From the NCBI GenBank assembly GCA_032717465.1, contig CM064681.1, forward strand, positions 16,047,191-16,111,190: a DNA stretch of 64,000 nt, read 5' to 3'. A program made the translations under genes and the position numbers. Below, piece by piece: positions 46,365 to 57,734 of the stretch. Every line of letters starts with the position of its first letter. Position 1 is the first letter of the stretch. The notes beneath the pieces are model-generated. The model was not told the origin of the DNA, made no database searches, and saw nothing but the letters and a program-made list of their open reading frames with translations. Source of the DNA: Coenobita brevimanus. Lineage: Eukaryota; Arthropoda; Malacostraca; Decapoda; Coenobitidae.

Positions 46365-47396
46365 TGGGAACATGGAATGTGAGAGGAGTGAATGATGAAG
46401 TGAAAGCGAGAGAGAGATTGTTCAGGTGCTTGAGGATGCAAAAGTGGATATATGTGGATTGACTAAAACTAAATGGGAGGTGAAAGGGTGAGAGAATGGG
46501 AATATGGTTTAGGTATATGTGCGGGAGTCAGTGAGAATGAGAGGGCAAGAGAGGAAGTATGTCTGATGATAAGCAAGAAGTGGAAGGAAAATAGAAGAGA
46601 GTATGGAACAGTGGGTGCAAGGATTGTATGGGTGAGGATGAAAGTAAGTATACAAGCATGGGCGATTGTATGTGTGTATGCTCCAACAGAGGATCGAGTG
46701 GCAAGAGTAAAAGATGAGTTTTGGGCGAGAGTAGAAGCATGTATGGACAAGTTTGAGAGGAGCGAGAGAGTGCTGTTGATTGGAGACATGAATGGCAACG
46801 TTGGGAATGTACGAGTGGATGGAGTGGTTGGTCAGTGGGGTGTGCCAGCTGAAGTGGATGGGAATGGTAGTGCTTTCGTGGACATCTGTGCTTGTAAGGG
46901 GTTGGCAATAGCCAACACCTACTTTCGTCATAAGATGATCCACCGGTATACATGGAGAGTGATGAGGAGGATGGATGGTGAACTTGTTGAACGAAAGGCA
47001 ATGATAGACTACGTGTGTGTGGATGAGCGAATGAGAAGACAAGTGTTGGATGCAAGAGTGTGGAGAGGGTGGGGGAATGGAGTCTGAGACCATCACTTAG
47101 TGATGGCCAAGGTAAAGATGCAAAGAAAGTGGTTGAGGAGGTGAAGGGGAAGACAGGAGGAAGCAGCTCCTGTGAGAAGAGTGGAGAAATTGCAAGATAG
47201 TGAGAAAATGACAGAGTATAAGAGCATAGTGGAAGAAAGATTGGGAAGGTATGAGCTAGAGCAGATGGAAGGGGTGGAAGACGTATGTAAGATATTCACG
47301 GAAGAGATAGGCGCAGCGTGTGAGGCGGTTTGTGGAGTGAGGAGGAGATGCAAGGGTGTGCAAGGGACAGCATGGTGGAATGATGAGGTGAAATGA
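46365..47396 (+). pseudogene. Copy B endonuclease
   Basis: Starts RVGTWNVRGVNDEVKA, with an extra GA pair near 46425, then VCVYAPTEDRVARVKDE, VLLIGDMNGNVGN, MIDYVCVDERMRRQ and RGWGNGV. A TGA then replaces the serine of the SDHHLV motif (47085-47087). A second TGA stands near 47142. The segment 47172-47396 ends at the TGA it shares with copy A. Confidence 0.87.
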
Positions 47397-47399
47397 GCT

Positions 47400-49249
47400 G
47401 TGGAACAAAAGAAGAAGGCATATGGTGAATGGTTGGCAGATAGAGGTAGGGGAAAAGATGAGAGAGAGAAGAGAGAGGTATATGTGAGCAGGAGAAGGGA
47501 GGTTAAGAGACTGGTGAAGGAGAATAAGAAGGAAGTGGATGAAGAGTTTGGGAGGAATCTGAGTGTGAAATGGAGGGAGAGTAAGAAATTGTTTTGGAAG
47601 GAGGTAAAGAAAGTAAGGCAGTGTGAAAGGGGAAATAATAGGGCAGTGAAAGATAGGAATAATAGATTGTTGGTGGAGAAGAGAGAGAAATTGAGGATAT
47701 GAAGGAGCACTTTGAGGATTTGTTGAATGTAGAGAGTGAGAGCAGTGCGAGTATAAGTGGTTGGGGAATGGCTGGGAGAAGAAGAGATGAGAGGAGGGAG
47801 GAAGAGATCAGTAGGGCGGAAGTAGTGGAAGCAATGAAGAAGATTAAGCTGGGAAAGGCCCCAGGAATTGATGGAGTGTGTGGTGAAATGCTTAGGTATG
47901 GGGGTGAGATTGTTGTGGAGTGGATATGGAAGTTGTGTAGATTGGCTTGGGAAGAGGGAAGGGTTCCAGAGGACTGGAAATCAGGTATAATTGTTCCTCT
48001 GTACAAAGGAAAAGGGGAGAGAGAAGTATGTGGTAACCATAGGGGTATTTGCCTTCTTAGTGTGACTGGTAAAATATATGGTAGAATACTCATTGATAGG
48101 GTTAGGCATATGACAGAGGAGCTAGTTGGAGAAGAACAAGGGGGATTTAGGAAGGGAAAAGGGTGTGTAGATCAGATATTTGTTCTAAGATGTTTAGTGG
48201 AGAAGTATCTAGAGAAGGGAAGGAAAGTGTATGCTGCCTTCATGGACTTGGAGAAAGCTTATGACAGAATAGATAGGCAAGGTATGTGGAAGGTTTTAAG
48301 AATATATGGAGTGGAGGGGATATTGTTGAATGCTGTAAAGAGTATGTACGAGGGAGGTAGGGCTACGGTGCGAGTGGATGGTGAGCTGAGTGAGTTCTTT
48401 TATCTCAATGTGGGACTGAAACGGGGGTGTGTGATGTCGCCATGGCTGTTTAATATATATATGGATGGGGTTGTAAAGGAGGTGCAAGGTAGGGCAGTGG
48501 ATGTGGGGCTGGCCTTAATGAATGAGTGTGAGATTTGGAAGCTTCCGGTGTTGCTGTTTGCTGATGATACAGTATTGTTGAGTGAAGATGAATGGGAGTT
48601 GCAAGGTTTGGTGAATGAATTTGGGACAGTGTGTAGGAGGAGGAAGCTGAAAGTTAATGTAAACAAAAGTAAAGTTATGGTGTTTGAGAGGAATGAAGTC
48701 ACAGAGTGTGCAGTGAGGTTGGATGGTGAGGATATGGAGAATGTGAGTGCATTCAAGTACTTGGGTAGTGTGATGAGTAAGGATGGAACTTTGGGGGATG
48801 AAGTACGTGAAAGGGTACAGCAGGGAAGGAAGGTTATTGGTACACTGAAAGCAGTGATGAGAAATAGGGAGGTGAGTATGGAAGTTAAGAAGTCACTGCA
48901 TGATAGTATTGTGATCCCTACCCTGACGTATGGAAGCGAGGCGTGGACCTTGCAAAAGTGGAACAAGTCAAGAGTGAGAGCAGTGGAAATGAGTTACTTG
49001 AGAGGAGCATGTGGAGTGACATGGAGGGACAGGTTGACGGATGAAGAAGTGAAGGAACGTTGTGGGGTAGATGTGGATGTGGTTGAGAAGATTAGGAGAA
49101 ATACACTGAGGTGGTTTGGACATGTGGAGAGAATGGAGAATGAAAGACTGACTAAGAGGGTGTATGTAGGTGTGGTGGAGGGAGGGAGAGGGAGGGGTAG
49201 ACCGAGGATGAGGTGGAGGGAGGGAGAGGGAGGGGTAGACGGAGGATGA
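47400..49249 (+). pseudogene. Copy B reverse transcriptase
   Basis: A short open piece (47400-47702), then after a one-base frame change the main RT frame 47699-49249 with GKAPGIDGVCGEML, AFMDLEKAYDRIDRQG, VGLKRGCVMSPWLFNIYMDG and LLFADDTVLLSED. One key change is GLKRGC for GLKQGC. The end is altered by the 38-bp duplication, which shifts the last codons out of frame. Confidence 0.92.
49174..49249 (+). repeat. 38-bp tandem duplication in copy B
   Basis: GGTGGAGGGAGGGAGAGGG starts at 49174 and 49212. A 38-bp step is not a multiple of three and shifts the frame. Confidence 0.8.
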
Positions 49250-49612
49250 GGTGGAGGGATGGAGTTGAGAGGTATATGAGGGAGGGGGGGAGAGTTGGGG
49301 GGAGGGTAGTCAAATGGTGGGTGACAGAGTGACTTGGAGGCGTTTTGTCTGCGGCCACCCTTTGCGGGATTCGGGCGTCGGGCTATAGATAGATAGATTT
49401 TATTTACACTATGTTATGCACTGTCACTTACAGTAACTTATAAAACTATTTTCCACTGTTCACTTATATTTACATTCATTGCTTTCACTTGCTGTTTACA
49501 CATTATTTACATTTCCACTGGCACTGTTTTAGAGTCACCAGAAAGATCATGGTCACTGTCCATCATTTTCATTGATAAATTAGCCTGTTCACGTACCACA
49601 GCAGTCACTTAG

Positions 49613-50432
49613 CCCTTTACCCCTTTCCACACAAGGTTTAGAGTAGGGGTAGAGGTCACAGGGCCCTTTGCATGGGGCTAAAAAGCAGCGGAATTGGACA
49701 GGCGCGAATCCGATGTGGTTTCACCTTGAAAGTCGACAGTAAACTGAATGCTGTTGGCTACGGGCAGTGAAGGGCTGCCAATGTCAGCATGGTGACAGCT
49801 GCTAATATATACCCTATGAAATGATTGGCAGGAAATCTAGACAATACATAATAAATTAGGTAGTTCCAGGTGAATGTAAGTATCACTTTGGCTTCTCCCT
49901 TCCTTTCTTATATGTATTTTTATTATGAGAACAGGTCATACAGCATATTTCAAGGGGAAATAAACAGGGAAAATTAGCGAATGAGTGCATGTGAGGTGTT
50001 GCCAGGTGATAATTAGCCCATTCCAGATGTACGACAGTATCAAGTACATTTTCTCTTTCTTTTATATATTATTTTGTATAAGAATAGGGCAAAGGGCACA
50101 TTTCAATGGATAAAATGAGTGGAAAAATCCGTCCAGCATTTGTGTAGCGCAGCGCAGCTGATCAGGAGGGAGGAGAGGGTAATGAAGGGGAGGTAAGGAG
50201 GGGGGGAGTCAAGGACAGGAGAAAAATGGCTAAATTGTCAACAGTGGATGGGAGTACAGGTGACATTAGCAACACTGAGTGTAGCTGAACACTGGTAGTA
50301 CTGATAGATGATACAAGCCACCACTTGAAAGCCTGGGCGAATTCAAAATAACACAGAATCACAAAAGTGACGCCCCCCGATATGATCCCTTGCTCCCGAG
50401 CATCGTAAAAGTGACACCCCGTGGTTAAGGGG
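49613..50432. mobile_element. Possible decayed piggyBac-type MITE
   Basis: Left edge TTAG-CCCTTTACCCC (49609-) and right edge GGTTAAGGGG-TTAA (-50436) resemble a TTAA-flanked pair with CCC ends. One target copy is TTAG rather than TTAA. No coding region. Weak. Confidence 0.25.
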
Positions 50433-50547
50433 TTAAAGCTATTTTGACCTCAACAGCTTCGGAAATTGTTCTGTATTTAAACTGGCTGTTTACATTGCAA
50501 GCAATGTACAAATATAAATATATATGTGTTAAAATCAGAAGAAGTGT

Positions 50548-50640
50548 TGATTTACATCATCGGTGGCCAATCAGCAGCCACAAATCAAACACACCCTACC
50601 TGCCCCACACATCTCAGATGCACAGTTCAATCAAATAGGA
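50548..50640 (-). repeat. Dispersed repeat, inverted copy of 41979-42071
   Basis: The complement matches the earlier copy over about 90 bases with scattered differences. The pair flanks the two RTE-like copies. Confidence 0.65.
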
Positions 50641-50664
50641 TATAGTACTGATATAATAATTAAT

Positions 50665-51300
50665 TGGCCAGCTCCATGCTGCCCTCATTGTTAGTCACTT
50701 TTTCTTTCCTTTTTATAGTCCAGTAGTCTTCTATCGGCCAGTTCTATGCTGCCATTATTGTTAGCTGTGTTTCCTTGCTTATAGTCTTGTATTCTTGTTT
50801 AACTGTGGCAGGCACTTCTACTCTTCAAAATTATCCGATTCTGACCAAACTTGAATGCAATAACTATGACCTAGTTGTGTCTGCAAGGTTTTGTTTTGTA
50901 GGCAAATACTCATTGCCAAGCAATGACTGAAAATTTTTTTTTATGTACTTTCCGCATTTTGAGCTGTAGAAGCATTACTAATGGACAACTCTGATTTCTT
51001 CAGGCATAATCTTGAGGCAATTTCTTATCGGAAGTGTTTTATCCATTTTTTCTCTCTATCTAGTTTTCACGTTGCAGCCCTGCGAAGATTGGCCTCAGCA
51101 TCCCTTGCAGTCTTGTTTAATTGTAGCAAACCTGGACACAATGACCAGCCCATGACCTAGCTCTGTACATAAGGTTTTGGTTGCTAGGCAACTACTCATT
51201 GCCTAGCAATGGTCCGCATAGCCCCTCCGTGGCCCTGGGTCCAGAAATTGTCGGGACCCAGTGGCCTGCCCAGGCACCAATTTTTTTCCAGATTTTGAAT
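50665..51300 (+). repeat. Dispersed repeat family (with 60965-61222)
   Basis: GGCCAG(C/T)TC(C/T)ATGCTGCC occurs at 50669 and 50740 and recurs near 60975. GGCAGGCACTTCTAC, CCGATTCTGACCAAAC, ACAATGACCAGCC and AAGGTTTTGGTTGC recur among 50808-50930, 51125-51220 and 61045-61160. Non-coding; family unknown. Confidence 0.65.
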
Positions 51301-52189
51301 ATCATTTTTTTCCCTTACCACATTCAAGAGAAACGTCTGGTGCACCAGGCAATGCAGTTTTTAGCTTCCTAAACCCATCCTGTGCCTCGCAATGAAACAA
51401 AAATTTTCACAAAACGACCGTGTACCCACTGATGAAAACATACAGAGGAGCGGAAAAACATTTCAATAAGAAATATCCATATTTTCACCCTCCCCCCCAG
51501 AAAAATTCAATGGTGGTGAAATGGTTTGAAATGACTAGGTATGTGTATTGCGAACAAAATCAGTACATAAAATGGGTGGTTTCATTTTAAAATTATATAT
51601 ATACGATTTTTTTATTTTTGTTTATTGTGTTCATACAAGTAACGAGTTATTTCTGTGGTCTGGGCGGTTTTCTTTGTGTCCAAAGAAGGCGAGAGATGGA
51701 ATTTTAGACTCTAACCAGACTCTAACTCCTTTGTGTGCACAGGCTGAACCTCAACGGCCCTCTTAGAGCTGAATATCGTTGCCTTATCTTGTTTATTTAA
51801 TTAGTTGATTTAACAAGTATTTTATTTGTTTTAATTATATTTGCTGGTAATATATCTTGTTCTCAGGCTGGCTTGTATGAGCAATGGAAAAAGGAGGAAC
51901 TAGCAGCTGCAGCTCGAGACTAACGCATCAAACAACGAGAAAAGTTATGGAATCTCTAGCAGGAGAGAAAGACGGAACACGATAGTCAGGACGCAAAACT
52001 TAGGACTCTAACTCTCACTCATGTTCAGGGCCCGCTGTTGCTACTTGTGCTTGGTCTCAGTTTTGGCGCAGTTATGCTCACTGTTGAGATGTTTCTCATA
52101 GTAAAATCATCTTACCCTTAAATCCATCAATATGGTGATGTTTTGTGTTCATTATTAGAACTTAACTTTCCAAAAATTGTTCCACTTAA
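51301..52189. other. Mostly unassigned
   Basis: No clear gene. Near 51880-51980 a short frame reads LYEQWKKEELAAAARD and RIKQREKLWNL, coiled-coil-like but unrecognised. Confidence 0.4.
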
Positions 52190-52480
52190 AATGCAGACGG
52201 GATAGGTAAAATCCATCCTAGACAATTTACCAACCAATATAGTTTCAGACCCAGATGGAATTCCTCCAATTGTTTTGAAAAAGTGTTCCCCAGAACTTGC
52301 CTCAGTTCTAGCTACATTATTAGACTATGCCTACATACTTCTACATTCCCTAATTCATGGAAAAAAGCCAATATCCACCCAGTTCCAAAGAAAGGAAATT
52401 CCTTTGACCCCTCTGATTACAGACCAATAGCTATCACATCTTCCCTTGGTAAAGTATTTGAAACTGTAATTTAATAAGTA
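52190..52480 (+). pseudogene. Jockey/CR1-like LINE RT, left half (nest 2)
   Basis: SILDNLPTNIVSDPDGIPPI and VLKKCSPELASVL in one frame, then FRLCLHTSTFPNSWKKAN-type sequence with VPKKGNSFDPSDYRPIAITS in another, ending GKVFETVI. It is cut at the TA of the Tc1/mariner element. The right half is at 57735. Confidence 0.85.
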
Positions 52481-52869
52481 CAGTCGTGGCCATAAATAAT
52501 CACCTATCCTCCTGTACCCCGTGCCTCAGATTGGCTCGTTTATGCGCGGCAAGTCACACTGGAGTAAGAGGGGCTGAGAGGGAGGGGCCAGAGAGAGAAG
52601 GGAAGGTGGGGTGGGGGGACGAGCAATGGTGTTGGGTGGAGTGAGGGAGAGGAGGGAAGGGAGGTAGGGGAGGGAGAATGAAATGCGAAGTTGTGGCCAC
52701 ATAATTTGTCTATTTCATTCAGGGCATCATATTAAGGAGTTTCTGTTCTGTAGATAAAGCTGCATTACACCTTGTATAGCAGCGTCAGAAAACAAGCTTC
52801 AGATAGGTGGTGATTTCAAGGACTGGCTCGTGAGAGAAATATACGGACATGACAGATTAAACATTAGTG
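52481..52869 (+). repeat. Left long inverted repeat of Tc1/mariner element
   Basis: Matches the complement of 57348-57732 throughout, for example GCGCGGCAAGTCACACTGG and GGTGGTGATTTCAAGGACTG. Confidence 0.88.
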
Positions 52870-53750
52870 TGTTTATCTGTGTACTTTGACTTCAGACGCA
52901 GAGTGGAATCTGGATGGCTTTGACTTCCGTAGTGTTTGTGTAAGAAACGTCCTCTACTCTTACATGTAATTGATTTTTGGAACTACATATTATATGCAAC
53001 CTTATGACATGGCTGTGTCCACAGTAAATATGATCACCCTCGCGGTATACACTCCCTCTATACAGTCACCATCATGTCAATGCAATAATTATTTAATGAC
53101 TTCTCTATATGAAAAGACTATTTAAAATAACTGTGCATAAAGGGTAAATAAATTGGATATCTGTGCACATGGGTGGATATGATAACGGTATCTATCATAA
53201 TGTCAGAGGGAAAATGAAACAAAATCCTACCCAAACACCCAAAATATATCTATGTCAATGTTTTCCAACACTGGTCAAGCCAAAACAACCAGGAACGCCT
53301 TAGTAAGTAGTCCAGTGGCCTCATGCCTTAACCCGCCCCGTCCCGACCACTTTTTCACCACTGGTACCCCCCAATCCTGACCATTTTTGGACCCAAATTT
53401 TTTTGGCTAAAACTTTTGCTTTTGGTCAGAAACAATGGTCAATCACCAGGAAAGTGTTCACCGGGGTCCATAAGTGGCCTAAACAGGTATACCTTCGTTA
53501 CACCTGGTACCGTGTTCTGTGTAGGTGGTCTGAGGCTCTCACGTTTTCTATGGTATTATAAGTCTGGGAAACCAATGAAAGTAAGTAGATATGTATTTAT
53601 TACAAACATAAAAACATGTGATACAAGAGTAAATTGGATTTTATATAAAAATAGAGTTGAAATAAGCATTGTACCATCGTGCAAACCGAGCAAAATCAGC
53701 CAGACTGGTCACGATGAATCGCTAACATTGCTGAATCATGATACATATCA

Positions 53751-54500
53751 TTTTTTCTACTTACATAATACATCTCCAATAACATTATACCATTTTACAT
53801 TTTATTGAACTGTTTTTACGTATTCACAGGCCTTTCGATAACATTTAGCTTAATTTTAGCGCTTATTTACTTAATGAGTGAACTCGGTGTGACTGTTGTT
53901 TCAACTCGTATTGTGTTTTTTCAACTTACATAATACTTTCCTAATAACATTATACACTTTTCCACTTTTGAGAACTGTTTTGAGATAGTTTCAGGCCTTA
54001 CGTAAATATTTAGTGTAATAATAGCGCATAATAACACAGACGGTGAAGTCGCTGTGACTACTATTTCAACTTACAACCTATTTTTGTACTTATATAATAA
54101 TTCTCCACTAACATTACACATGTTTCCACTTGATATAATTGCTATCACATAATTGGAGACCTTACTATTCTACTGAGCGTCATATTATTGCATATTTACA
54201 CAGTGAGTGTTATCGCGATATCATTTGTTTCATCTTACATTAGTATTCAACTTATAAATTACTTTCCTACTAACATTACACCCGTTTCCACTTTATATTC
54301 TTCCTATCACATATTTACTAACCAGAGTGTTAGACTGAGCGTCATATTTTCGCAGATTTACACAGTGGGTGTAGTTTTGATATCACTTCTTTCAACTTAC
54401 ACTATTTCTCAACTTATACATTACTTTCCTGCAAACATTACACCCGTTTCAACTTTATATAAGACTTAGCACATACTGACTGGCCTTACCATTATACTGA
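53751..54500 (+). repeat. ~160-bp tandem units in piggyBac left arm
   Basis: Five units share (T)TCAACTTA, AT.ACTTTCC, AACATTA.AC, TTTCCACTTT, CACATATTTAC and CACAGTGAGTG. They lie between the left end and the transposase stop. Confidence 0.8.
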
Positions 54501-54526
54501 GCATCATATCGCCATCCCACACAGTT

Positions 54527-56917
54527 TCAGTAGTGTAGGAAGTTATGGTATTCTCTGAAACATGGCTGAAGGCACAACGCAACATTGCACTCTACACACT
54601 CGTACCTTGTGTCTTTTCTCTGAGTGGCTGGTCTGACTGTCGAGTGCTTGCATACATGGCAGCGGCGCTGGGGTTTACGATGGTTTGGTTCGGAAGGGAT
54701 TGTGCTAGGATAGTGGCGTCCTGCGAGGCGTAGGGGAGTCTGGGCAGCCATGGGGGTGCAGGTGCAGTGTGTGGGTCTGTCCTGGGCATGCCTGGCGATT
54801 ATTTCACTTGCCAGCTCCCTCACAAACCCCTGAAAGGTCTCTGATACTCCTGTTGTCATGGCAGGCAGGTAGTGTGCGTTCAGGACCATGATGTCGAGCA
54901 AGTGGAAAAAGAGCTTTTTGTACCACTTCATCGTGGTCCTGGCACAGTCAACACCGGAAATCATCGAGTCTGACTGATCCACTTGCCTCATGTTCAGATT
55001 ATAGTCCAGTACAGACTCGGGTTTCCAGACGTTGCGCCTCCTCTCACTATGGTGATCAACGGAGTCTGTGCGGTGCATCAGGGGGCTGTGAACAGTTGAT
55101 AGGAGGCAAACTTCCCTGCTGTGGTTCCACAGGGTGGCAAGGATGTTATTTGCCTGGAAGAAAACCACCTCGTTCTTGTCAAGTTTCCTCCCTATCTTGA
55201 CCATATGGCAACGGTTTCTCTTGACTGTACCACAGACTCCGGTGTCGTGTTGGTGGAGGAACCTAGCGAGAAGAGGGCTAGTGTACCAGTTGTCCAGGTA
55301 CAACACATGACCACGATGAAGGTACTCCTCTATCATTGTCTTCACCACGGCCCCTGAGAGTCCTATACTACGATCTTCTGTTACATCTGTCTGTGCACCC
55401 GTGTACAAGACTATGTCTTGCACATAACCAGTCTTACAGTCACCCATAACAAAGATCTTGAACCCGAAACGGTGTCTCTTGCTGGGTATGTACTGGCGAA
55501 AGGAAATATTGCCTCTCCACAACACAAGACTCTCGTCTATGACGAGGTCTCTGTAAGGATAAAATGAGGAGCGGAACATTTCCCGTAAATTATCAAATAC
55601 AAGCCTAATTCTCCTCATTTTATCAGTGTTATTAGCATTAGCTGGATCTTCTGCATCAAAAAAGTGGATGCGGCCGAGAATCTGCTGAAATCTATTACGA
55701 CTCATCAAGTTTCCAAAGAAAGGTGTGATGGTCATTGGGTCAGTGGTCCAGTATGCCGGTATTTGATTTTTTCTGACAACACCCATCAAGAGAACCAGGG
55801 CAAAAAATAAGAACATCTCAGAAATTGTTACAGGATAGTCATATTGCTGGGAATGCCTGCTTGTTGTTCCCAAACGTTCAGTTTCACGGCGCTGTGTTCA
55901 TGAAAAGAGGTTTGTCTGTTCCACTATGCGCCCCACAAACGCCTCCCCAAAGAACAAGTGGAAGAAATCCACCCTAGTGGAACCCGCATGCACACCTGGA
56001 GCCATACAACCAGACCGCCACTCCTCAGTGAAAGGGTGAATGATGGGAGTAAAATTACTCCCATCTTCCCAGTTCCACGAGACACCACTGCCTTCAGCCA
56101 CGTCCCCATTGTCGCCTTCGTCAGGGTGGGGAGGTGAGGGTGGTGGGGGAGGTTGGGGAGGTGGAGAGAGGTGCCTTTTATCACTCGCACTTCTCTTCCC
56201 TCTCCCTTTTCCTTTACCCTTTCCCTTCCCTTTCCTTCCTTTCCTCACATCCTGGGGCTGTGGGGAGGAAGTTTGGGAATATTGTGGGGAGAAAGACGTG
56301 CTGGGGAGTGGCTCCACCTCCTCTCCCCTAGGCCTACGTGCACCATGTGCTCATGCTGCCTCCCTCACACCACTTTCCCTTTCACCCCGCACTCCCGCCA
56401 CACCACTTTCCCTTTCACCCCGCACTCCCGCCACACCACTTTCCCTTTCACCCCCCGCTCCAGCCACACCACTTTCCCTTTCACCCCGCACTCCTACCAC
56501 ACCACTTTCGACTTCCCCAGACAAAACACTAGGACCGTACCTTATTTGCCTTCTCGCCTCACCTTCTGATCCTCGGGGTGAGATTTTTTCCTTCCCCAAC
56601 CACGAGGCAACATCACGTCCTAAGCCGCCGTCATCATCTTCGTCCTCATCCTCGTCCTTATCAGAATCTCTCTCTAGGGGATTGAGAGAGGTCCGTGCAG
56701 GTGGTTTGGGTGCCAGCTGGCCTTCCCTTGCCTTACGATATGTCACATACCGCTTTTTCCGGGGTGAAGGGACCTCCTCATCACTGCTTGTTATTTCCTC
56801 CTCAGGCTGGACGTAATCTCGATCCACCACATCATCATCAAGTGGAGAATCACTATCTCCAGTGAAAACATCCAGGGCGGATTGTATTTCGTCGTCTGAG
56901 AGACCTTTACACGCCAT
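54527..56917 (-). pseudogene. piggyBac transposase with two in-frame stops
   Basis: One reading frame of about 797 codons from ATG 56917, interrupted only by TGA at 56351-56353 and TGA at 55898-55900. The N-terminus is acidic (DEDEDEDDDGG) with five GERESGVAGVR repeats, then a basic GKGKGKG and a proline-rich patch. The DDE-like core has YPYRDLVIDESLVLWRG, VLYLDNWYTSPLL and LNMRQVDQSDSM, which hold the expected aspartates. The C-terminal cysteine-rich domain has CHVCKHS, YECVECNVALC and a final CFREYHN, which in piggyBac binds the terminal repeats. No frameshift is seen. Both stops could be CGA to TGA changes. Confidence 0.9.
56352..56510 (-). repeat. 33-bp coding tandem repeats in piggyBac transposase
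   Basis: Five 11-residue units around GERESGVAGVR, in the N-terminal region. Confidence 0.8.
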
Positions 56918-57174
56918 GTCTGACCTGGGTCACTGCAAACAGGTGAGTGACCGAGACAAGGGCGAGTGCAGGTCACTCGGGGTCTGGGACGCTGCCCGAC
57001 TGGCGGCAGGTAGGGGAGGCTTGGGTAGGTGGGCGAATCGAAAATCTCGCGCGAATTTTGAAAATTGTGGAAATTATGAACCTTGCAATTGCAGGACGTT
57101 AAAGTACGTCGACGGGATTAGCAGTGACAAAACGTGAGGACGTGGAAGAACGTCGACGGGACGCCGGGGGTTAA

Positions 57175-57347
57175 AAACCTCGTGCAGGCTTCGCGGCAAA
57201 GGGGAAGCAATGTCGTTGATGGTTTGCTGGTTTCGTCTGAACAGCTCCCACTAGTCCTTGGTGTGCTGGAGGAGGCGTGCCTGTGACCTCTCGTTCTCTG
57301 GCTTCCACGCGTTCGCAGTCTGGGCCCACACAATCTCGATGGCTCTG
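57175..57347 (-). pseudogene. Possible Tc1/mariner transposase C-terminal remnant
   Basis: Reverse strand reads CRAIEIVWAQTANAWKPEN, then a stop, then WELFRRNQQTINDIASPLPR. WAQ... and a terminal PxSLHEV resemble the C-terminal part of Tc1-type DDE transposases. It is short and broken, so the call is weak. Confidence 0.35.
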
Positions 57348-57732
57348 CACTAATATTTAATCTGTGACGTCAGTATACTTCTCTCACGAGCCAGTCCTTG
57401 AAATCACCACCTATCTAATGTTTGTTTTCTGACGCCACTATACAAGGTGTAATGGAGCTTTATCTACCGAATAGTAAATCCATTATATGATGCCCTATAT
57501 GAAAGAAAATAGACAAATTATGTGGCCACAACTTCTCATTTCATTGTCCCTTCCCTTCCTACCCTTCCTCACTCCACCCAAGTACCATCTCTCGTCCCCC
57601 CACCCATCTTTCCTTCTCTCTCTGGCCCCTCCCTCTAAGCCCCTCTTACTCCAGTGTGACTTGCCGCGCATAAAGGAGCCAGCCTGAGGCACAGGATACA
57701 GGATGGTAGGGGATTATATATGGCCACGACTG
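57348..57732 (-). repeat. Right long inverted repeat of Tc1/mariner element
   Basis: Partner of 52481-52869. Confidence 0.88.
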
Positions 57733-57734
57733 TA

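Larger units (their letters stand above)
46172..49400 (+). mobile_element. RTE-like LINE copy B, near full length
   Basis: Same architecture and nearly the same sequence as copy A, including 5' hairpins and (GATA)n tail (to about 49399). Flanks on both sides are (T)ATTTACA-rich, so a target duplication cannot be told from background. Own lesions: TGA at about 47085, TGA near 47142, frame change near 47695, and a 38-bp tandem duplication at 49174-49249. Confidence 0.9.
53332..57170 (-). mobile_element. piggyBac transposon (inner element of nest 2)
   Basis: TTAA at 53328-53331 and 57171-57174. Ends are CCCGCCCCGTCCCGACC and the complement of CCCCCGGCGTCCCGTCG, an imperfect inverted repeat starting with CCC. 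The reverse-strand transposase occupies 54527-56917. The left subterminal region carries five tandem units of about 160 bp. Length is 3.84 kb. It sits within the Tc1/mariner element. Confidence 0.9.
52481..57732. mobile_element. Tc1/mariner element with long inverted repeats (split by piggyBac)
   Basis: Begins CAGTCGTGGCCATA and ends in its complement. TA stands on each side (52479-52480 and 57733-57734), the Tc1/mariner target duplication. Inverted repeats run about 389 bp on the left (52481-52869) and 385 bp on the right (57348-57732). Without the piggyBac the element is about 1.4 kb. A decayed reverse-strand transposase fragment lies at 57175-57347. Confidence 0.85.

Noticed and set aside
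46143..49420. ATTTTATTTACA on both sides of RTE-like copy B as a target duplication
   Set aside because: The left occurrence does not abut the element start, and the flanks are TATTTAC-rich, so the match is not informative.
53751..54500. Regularly repeated units resembling an array
   Set aside because: Units of about 160 bp without short repeats and unique spacers, inside a eukaryotic transposon; not CRISPR.
56040..56816. Plus-strand 258-codon proline/serine-rich frame
   Set aside because: Antisense of the piggyBac transposase N-terminus; its repeats are the complement of the GERESGVAGVR units.
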